Assembly: GCA_027605045.1 (NCBI GenBank)
Contig: JAQFWX010000002.1
Span: forward strand, 868,001-932,000
DNA length: 64,000 nucleotides
Source: Phallus indusiatus
Taxonomy: Eukaryota; Basidiomycota; Agaricomycetes; Phallales; Phallaceae
Direction of reading: 5' to 3'
The position numbers and the translations under genes were made by a program. Within the stretch, counting starts at the first letter, position 1. Each line of letters begins with the position of its first letter. The notes beneath the pieces were generated by a model. That model searched no databases, was not told the origin of the DNA, and was given only the letters and a program-made list of their open reading frames with translations. Of this stretch, positions 57,485-64,000 are shown piece by piece.

Positions 57485-59535
57485 ATGAGTCTCGAGAACG
57501 GCCCTCATGTTGTTATCATCGGAGCAGGGTGATTCCAATTGTGTTTTCTCGGAAATGAAAGTTTGGCCTAATTGATTCTTTTTTTGCTTCATAGAGTAGG
57601 CGGAATAGGAACTGCTATTGGCTTGCAAAAGAAATTGAAATTCACAAATTTTACGGTGTGTGCTTTCTATTGCTATTCAACCATAAAAACAAAATATATA
57701 TCTATATCTAGATCATTGAGAAAGCATCTTCGGCCGGCGGGACCTGGCGAGATAACTCTTACCCTGGTTGCGCCTGCGATATTCCAGTTCATTGGTACAG
57801 CCTCTCTTCAGAGCTCTATCCAGACTGGAAGGAACAGTTCGCGAGTCAAACTGAAATTCTCGAATACTGGAACAAGCTTTTTGACAAGTACAATCTTGCG
57901 CGGTTCACGAAATTTAATACCGAAGTGCTTAAGTCTGTCTGGAACGAAGAGAAACAGTTGTGGGCTGTTACTGTCGCGACGAAGAATGGAACCAATGATG
58001 CAGAAACGTCGGTTATAGAGGCTAATGTTGTCGTCTCCGCCACTGGCGTGCTATCCGTACCTACCTTTGCCAATATTCAAGGCAGAGAGCGATTTAAAGG
58101 AATCCATTTCCATTCTTCACAATGGGATCATTCTGTAGATCTGAGTGGCAAAAAAGTCGGCGTTATTGGAAATGGCTGTTCAGCGTACAGTGTCTTTCTT
58201 CCTAAATTCACTTATCTAAAACCTGACTCGCTTTTTTAGAGCACAATTCGTCCCGGCGATCAGCAAAGATCCCACAGTTCAGGTTGTGAATATCTGCCGT
58301 ACTCCTAGTTGGTTTGCGCCTAGAGTAAATATCTCACGTTGCTTTATTAACAACTATAATGACACTTGTGCCGTTTTAAGGATCAGTCTCGATATTCTTC
58401 GGTTGCGCGTTGGATCTTTAGACATGTACCTGGTGCTGCAAGGTTTTATCGTAACTTTATAGCTACAACGGTAAAATATTTTCTTTATTCAAATTTCCAG
58501 TCTAACTCAACACTGTCGCCCAGGCGGATGCCCGAGCATTTCTTTGGCGAAAGCGGTTCTCTCTCATACGGAAATTGGTGGAATCAGTCAGTTTATCTTT
58601 CCTTGCCAGTTTTCACTCACTAATTTATCCTCCCAGGTGATGCTTCTTTACATGCGGTTCAAAGCACCAAAGAAGTATCATAAAGAATTGACTCCAGATT
58701 ACCGTAAGACCTTCCACTAAAGACCACTTCGGAGAGCTTAGCAACTTATTTTTCGTAGCGATGGGCTGCAAGCGTATAATATTAGACCCAGGATATTATT
58801 CCTGCCTTCATCGACCTAATGTTGAGCTCGCTTGGGGTGGTGTGAAAGAGATACTTGAAGATGGACTTGTCACAGGGGAAGGAAAGAAATTCCAGTTTGA
58901 CGTTATCATATACGGAACTGGGTTTCAATCGGTACGTGAAAAAGGTTTTAAAACCTAAATAAGTCCAAAACTCTAAAATTAAATGAGATTAATTAACATA
59001 ACGTGTTGACAGGCGGATCCAGACTTAAAAGCTGTTGGGCGAAACGGCCAAACCATGACGGACTTTTTCAAATCAAAAGGAGGTGCGGAAGCGTACATCT
59101 CTACGGCCTACCCTGGTTTCCCAAACTTTTTCACTTTGCTTGGCCCCAATCTTGCGACGGGACATACGTCTGCTCTGTATGGCGAAGAAATGCAGGTGAG
59201 CACACGGTATCACCCCATATTTATTGGATTCTCACCGCTGTTGTATTACCAATTAGATCACTTACATCCTTCAGCTGATTGAACCAATTTTGAGGGGTTC
59301 GGTTAAATCATATGAAATTAAAGCTGACGTTTCGGCCAAGTACAACGCTGACCTACAAAAGAAGATCTCCGGTACGACTTGGACAGAATGTCACAGTTAT
59401 TATCATAACGAGACTGGGAAGAACACGGTGACTTTCCCTGGTAGTGGTTTTAGAATCTGGAGATTGTTGAAGAGTGTTAATTTTGAAGAATACTTGTGCG
59501 TCCCTGGGGCTAAAGAAGATAGGAAAAATGTTTGA
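57485..59535 (+). CDS. Flavin-containing monooxygenase, Baeyer-Villiger-like, 499 aa
   Basis: Ten exons close: 57485-57528, 57595-57655, 57712-58184, 58240-58324, 58381-58470, 58524-58586, 58637-58703, 58759-58931, 59013-59195, 59275-59535. VVIIGAGVGGIG at the N-terminus binds FAD. GGTWRDNSYPGCACDIP follows, a hallmark of BVMO-like enzymes. The second Rossmann motif VGVIGNGCSAAQ binds NADPH. The C-terminal half has IIYGTGFQ and PNFFTLLGPN. The FxGxxxHxxxW fingerprint is recognisable as FKGIHFHSSQWD, with His shifted one place. Reaction expected: NADPH/O2-dependent insertion of oxygen into ketones, or hydroxylation. The enzyme is probably cytosolic, with no signal peptide. It lies 301 bp downstream of the acyl-CoA synthetase in the same orientation, but no shared pathway is shown. 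Some fungal members act on specialised metabolites. Confidence 0.92.
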
Positions 59536-60076
59536 GGCTGTCAAACTATTATTATTAAGTGCCGTTGAGACACACGGCCAACTTATTACCTCAATTAACT
59601 TCTTATTATTATCTGTATGGATTTCCTTAGTATATCCGATAGTCGTTTATATATTTCAATTGTATGTCCTGTTCGCTTCTCTTTCCCGACTCTTATGTGA
59701 AGTAGGGCTAGCGTAACGCCAAGTATAGAGAGCCACTGGATTGGGAGAGAAAGTTTCAATTGAGCTAATTAGCAGTCTCGACCTATTCCACAAGGTTTCT
59801 GTCTGTCGATGTGGACTGTTGTACAATCAGTCTGGCTTTGCAGCCTATAACCGTTTAGGTCGTTTAGACTTGGTACCTTGTTGAATTCGTGAAAAACATA
59901 TGGGGACACTAAAGAGAAGAACGCATGGAATTACAAATTGTAGCCCTTTATTCCCTACAGGCTACGATGTATTCAATCGCAAGCTACAAGAAGTAATCCT
60001 ATCCTGAAACCCTATAAAATATACCTTTCTGACAACTAAACTACGGCGAATAGAACACGCGACTTTCCGACTCAGC
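59536..60076. other. Intergenic, convergent 3' ends
   Basis: AT-rich gap between the FMO stop and the lysozyme stop. No feature recognised. Confidence 0.5.
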
Positions 60077-61032
60077 TCAATTAGCGAACACACTCAAATC
60101 GAATAATCCGGAAGCAGAGACATCCGTGTACTGATGTCCGACAACTTGAGCTGTTGTCCAGCTGGATTTAAATGCGTTATACTGAGTTCCACCGCACAAT
60201 AATTGGGACAGACTTACCCTCCAAACGGCGTACCCAATGTAAGGGTCTTGAAAGCAAGGGTAGATAAGAAACGTGATATTTAGGTGAAGTGCGTCTAAGT
60301 AAAAGCTTACCTCAACATTGTCGAAGTCAGCGAACCAGAGCGGGACAGAGTTGTCTAAAACGACAGATTCGGATCCAAACAGGGTACTCCATTCCTACGG
60401 ACCAAAAAGGTTAATCGATGAAGCTAAAACTGATGATCCAGTGATCCTTACTCCAGGACTACTATAAATTCCAAAGTTAAATCCTGAGGCTTGAGCGGCC
60501 GCGATCAGTTCCTGGGCGTGTTCAAGGTTTCCTGAGGTGCCATAATCCCACTGATTTTTTTTTTGAGACATCAGATTCAGATTTCATTCTGAAGATGACA
60601 TAGCAATTCACTTACGTTGTTACATACTGCCGAGTCTAATTCAATATCAATCCAGATAGTGCCGATGTCCATACTATTAGCGTTGAACGTATCCCCAATC
60701 TCGGTGAGCTGCGTGGCAAAAGATTTGCAGGGGTTTGTAGAGCCCGTGCAAGGGAACCAATACATATCGATATTAGTTATTCCAGCTGCACGGGCATTCT
60801 TGTATGTCTGGACAAAGTTGGGATCGACTTCGCCTCCGATGCTACAGGCTTCTTCATATCCCCGTATAATAGCCTTGGTGAAACCTTCGCTCTTTGCCGT
60901 CTCAAAGGTTGACTGCGGAACGAGTGAAGAGGAGTCTACGCCAAAGACGAGGGAGAAAGATGGTAATGCCGCGGATAGGGAAACGGTGAGTATTGCTAGC
61001 GCTTTCAACATTGGTGGGGATATGTGTACCAT
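60077..61032 (-). CDS. Secreted GH25-type lysozyme-like protein, 237 aa
   Basis: Five exons close: 61032-60616, 60550-60452, 60394-60311, 60246-60218, 60161-60077. The N-terminus is a signal peptide (MLKALAILTVSLSAALPSFS); the second Met at 61011 is the more usual family start. Mature protein opens FGVDSSS, then GFTKAIIRGYEE, and IWIDIELD, the DxE catalytic pair of GH25 (1,4-beta-N-acetylmuramidase) barrels. Later strands are NFGIYSSP and VPLWFADFD, then GHQYTD. Small GH25-like proteins of this type are shared by fungi, protists and nematodes and cleave bacterial peptidoglycan. That suggests a defence or bacterial-feeding role. Cys residues are spaced for disulfides (CSIGG, FPCTG..NPCKSF). 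The 29-nt exon 60246-60218 was chosen because it gives LGTPFGGW. Confidence 0.88.
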
Positions 61033-61087
61033 CGAATATTGGTCGGGGAAAAGTAAGAAACAGTGGGAGCGAATTGACGGGGTGGGT

Positions 61088-61094
61088 TTTTATA
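61088..61094 (-). promoter_or_regulatory. TATA box of the GH25 gene
   Basis: TATAAAA on the minus strand, 56 nt upstream of the ATG at 61032, the same distance as in the terpene synthase promoters. Confidence 0.5.
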
Positions 61095-61260
61095 AATGAT
61101 TCAACGCATTTATCTCTGGCTTATCTGGTTTTCTCACAGATAATATCTGACGAGACACCCCGCACCCGCCTAGTAGTGGGATCCGCATGGACTAAACTTA
61201 ACTAGCGAAATCATATGCTACTAAATGGAAGGATTCTAAACAATACTACGTTCAACCCAG

Positions 61261-62088
61261 CTTATCGTTGTATGTATGTGACGCGGATCATAGCAATACT
61301 TTGCAGCCACTTACATATGATGCGATTGATAGTCCTTAACCTAAGCGAAGCGAATCCGATTTCAGTTGTTGGCACGTTGACAAGGAATACGGCTGACCAC
61401 GCTCCAAATATATGTTGGTGGCTCCCATGAGCTGGAGAACATGGGTTAGTACATCTGAGTCCTACACGCGGTATTTAAGTCTTACCGTGAGCTTTTGCAC
61501 CGATTGGTTTGTTCTCGACGAACGCTCTCGTGTTCTGATACACACGTGGATCTCTCGAATTTGAGAAAGTACTTTTGTAGTGATCGATACCAGCTTGATG
61601 TTGATTCATAACGGCATCGCACTCATCGTCGATGACAGAATTAATTCGAAATGAAGTTTAGCATAAGGGCACTAGTCGATTGGTAAAAAAAGTTATTTGC
61701 TGATGTCTAACGCAATTGCATTTTACTCACAACAGACCATAGCAGTTGATTAGTCTTCAACGGAAGCCGTAATGATCATCAGAGGATTAGGTCGTGTTCC
61801 GGTTTCAAATGAGGGCTCAATTTTACGCTGACCGTGTAGCGGTGATCTAATTTTACTCAAGAGCGACTGATGATGCATCTCTTCAAACTTCCGACCTATC
61901 TATAACATTATCAGTGATTTCCCGTGTTGTGTTACATATTGAGCGTTATGGATAAAAATACCTTCAGTCCTGTTTACATTCTCATGCTTTGGGGGTCGTA
62001 TAGAGATTTTGTACTTATCATCTCTTAATTCATTGATAAATCTGGCTTGATTGAAATGTTTGGTGAGATCAAAGAACCTGACGATCAA
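61261..62088 (-). CDS. Possible unrecognised gene or relic (several open segments)
   Basis: Minus-strand segments with protein-like composition follow one another: IFIHNAQYVTQHGKSL (near 61930), EEMHHQSLLSKIRSPLHGQ (near 61860), RPNPLMIITASVED* (near 61750), a DPRVYQNTRAFVENKPIG stretch (near 61520), and after a GTAAGA...CCAG intron an open frame from about 61435 to a stop at 61261. Stops and unclear junctions lie between them. I know no family with these words. The boundaries are approximate; it may be a pseudogene. Confidence 0.25.
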
Positions 62089-63163
62089 TCAGAGCCCGGA
62101 GCGCTGTCAGAAGCAGCACTCGCCGTAAATTCAGGACCCAAATTGCGGTATAGATCGTTATTTTTCTTGGACCGCAGTGTTCCGCAGCTCCATGAGAGCT
62201 GTTCTACACAGCCTGTTTTTCTGGACAATTGACAGCTCTGTAGTTGAAAGATGAAAGATTTTAATTCAGATAGATGACAGCGAGATCGAGATAGGCTGAG
62301 CAGTGTACCGTGAGAATGAATTAGTCATATTTTTTGAGTGACCCCCGTCACAAGGCGTTCGACGAGGAACTGCGTTTTCACCTTTTTCGCGTGAGACGGC
62401 GCTGCAGTTGTCCTGCGAGCTTTTTATCTCATTTGCAAAGTTATCGCTTAGTATGTCATCGCTGGCATCTTCGAATTTACTCCTCATTGCTGACTGCTGC
62501 CTTCCCGGAACGTAGTTTCTCGGACAAGAAAGTCGACCCACCGCTTTTAGTTGCCCCGGTTCCTCAGTGCAGTTCTCCTCAGACTTTTCAAATTATCTCC
62601 TTCCTGTCGGTTTTGGTGACGATACTCAACTACGGATTCCGTTCGCGCTCGCTGAAGTCAATTATCCCGAGAAGTTGACCTTTAGAAAAGTGTCCGGCAG
62701 TACTAGACCTGGACGGGCGTTTTTTTTGGCTTCGGCTGCCACACCTCTCACTTCCCAACTCTCATCCTCTCGCCCTCTCACCTCCTCTTACTATTCCATC
62801 TCCCAATTACCATCAGGCAACAATCATCTCCTGTCAAAAACCACATTCTTTTACTGTCTCGGGTCTTTTTTATTCGTTTGAAAAAAAAAGAGAGAATATC
62901 CTTCGCTTCTACCTATTCTATTCCTGCCCATTTTAATCGTCCAGACTACCCGCTATTCATATCCTTTTTCTATTTCTTTCATTCGCTTATTCTATTCTAA
63001 TTCTTAGAGGTTTTTTGGACTCTTGTACCCTTTCTGCTTTATACTCCTCGTCACCGATTCATCGTCAGGAGACCCTGTAACGACTTGCACCGTTGCCACG
63101 AGTTATAAATAAGCCAAGCAATTAAACCAAGATCATCACTTATCCCTCCAATCAACCACCTTC
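62089..63163. promoter_or_regulatory. Upstream region of casein kinase 1, pyrimidine-rich
   Basis: From about 62740 to 63160 the + strand is rich in C and T (CTCTCACTTCCC, TTCTATTTCTTTC), a common feature of highly expressed fungal promoters/5' UTRs. No gene is recognised in 62089-62740. Confidence 0.45.
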
Positions 63164-64000
63164 ATGTCAGACGTACAAAACCGTTCTGTTGTAGGAGTTC
63201 ACTACAAAGTAGGCAGAAAGATTGGTGAAGGTTCATTTGGGGTTATTTTTGAAGGTGCGTTAGTTGGTCATTTCTACTGTTCTTTTTTTTTGTTTAGCAC
63301 ATTCCCATTATGGCTGTCTGTGTTTGATATCCTGGCTGCGTGTTGATGCACAATGCACCCTGCAATTGTTGCGCGTGGGTGACGTGATACAACTGAACAG
63401 TCGTACACCAGTTCTTCCGCCCTCTTCCTTTTTCTTCTCCTTCCTTGTTCTCTTCTCTTCTTTAGCAGGACGCTAACGTAAAACATTCAAAACAGGAACC
63501 AATCTTCTTAATTCGCAAACTGTCGCCATTAAATTCGTGAGTTTCAATGGACTTTCCTATCGGGGTAGGTGACTCAATAGACCCTAGGAACCGCGCAAAT
63601 CAGAAGCTCCGCAATTGCGTGATGAATGCCGATCGTACAGAATTCTTGCTGGAACTCGTACGTCTGCGTTGGTCGTCTTCTCCGTTCTCTTCTCTTTATG
63701 AACATCGTTTTCTTTTCCCCCTAATAGCTGGCATACCGCAGATATACCATTTCGGTCAGGAAGGATTGCACAATATCCTGGTCATTGACCTTCTTGGACC
63801 CAGTCTTGAGGATCTGTTCGATATGTGCGGTCGCAAATTCAGCATCAAGACGACATGCATGCTTGCCAAGCAAATGGTGGGTTTATCATCCTCAAACTCC
63901 CCATGGGGTGATAATAAATTTCCTGGGGGGTTATAGATATCACGAGTAGAAACGATTCAGGGTAAAAATTTGATATACCGCGACATAAAGCCAGATAATT
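63164..64000 (+). CDS. Casein kinase 1 family protein kinase, N-terminal part (3' truncated)
   Basis: Exons: 63164-63254, 63496-63536, then about 63579-63659, about 63728-63873, and about 63937 to the window end. Kinase features in order: [15 protein letters not shown] (Gly-rich loop), TVAIKF (ATP-binding Lys), then [22 protein letters not shown]. Next come [35 protein letters not shown] in pieces, and [10 protein letters not shown], the catalytic loop, at the right edge. These phrases are diagnostic of CK1 (Yck/Cki1-type), a constitutively active Ser/Thr kinase of membranes and cytosol. Membrane forms end in a Cys-Cys prenylation/palmitoylation site, which is outside the window. Intron 1 (63255-63495) is about 240 nt, four times the local norm. 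Confidence 0.93.

Overview
The window is eukaryotic nuclear DNA, almost certainly from a mushroom-forming basidiomycete (Agaricomycetes). Nearly every gene is cut by many 50-60 nt GT-AG introns. The gene families are typical of that class: DEHTD/NSE sesquiterpene synthases, F-box proteins with diverged C-termini, a DUF6533-type membrane protein, a LEA-2-like membrane protein and a small GH25 lysozyme. Exon models below were assembled by hand from splice signals, reading frame and family knowledge. Where I say a model 'closes', the summed exon length is a multiple of three with no internal stop.

Layout. 1-610: C-terminus of a ubiquitin-specific protease. 1259-5715 (-): a 1300-residue regulator-like protein with an Ig/cadherin-like module. 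5716-14397: a gene-poor stretch. 14398-15856: AIF/AMID-type oxidoreductase. 16108-22560: tandem duplication holding two sesquiterpene synthases (-). The units are separated by about 2 kb of inserted DNA that contains an 853-bp foldback element with RNA polymerase III-type promoter boxes. 23294-28579: an intact F-box gene and a frame-broken F-box-like gene, convergent. 29218-34559: LEA-2-like protein (-), an orphan gag-like gene and the snoRNP factor NAF1. 34804-37679: MFS transporter (-). 40545-44234: SDR and a decayed FAD-dependent oxidoreductase. 44620-47540: a two-finger C2H2 protein and TFIIIA (-). 48679-50634: DUF6533 protein. 51481-53368: inositol polyphosphate 5-phosphatase (-). 54170-59535: peroxisomal-type acyl-CoA synthetase and flavin monooxygenase. 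60077-61032: GH25 lysozyme (-). 63164-64000: start of a casein kinase 1.

Common housekeeping functions (NAF1, TFIIIA, CK1, 5-phosphatase, USP, acyl-CoA synthetase) alternate with fast-evolving accessory genes (terpene synthases, F-box genes, gag relic, FAD pseudogene). The terpene synthase pair is the only clear specialised-metabolism locus. I see no cytochrome P450 beside it. Neighbouring oxidoreductases (AIF-like, SDR, BVMO-like) are not demonstrably linked to it.

The most unusual observations are a predicted 1-nt exon and a 7-nt exon in the acyl-CoA synthetase, the foldback element with two converging tRNA-like promoters, a GC-AG intron specific to one terpene synthase paralogue, and a stand-alone gag-domain gene.
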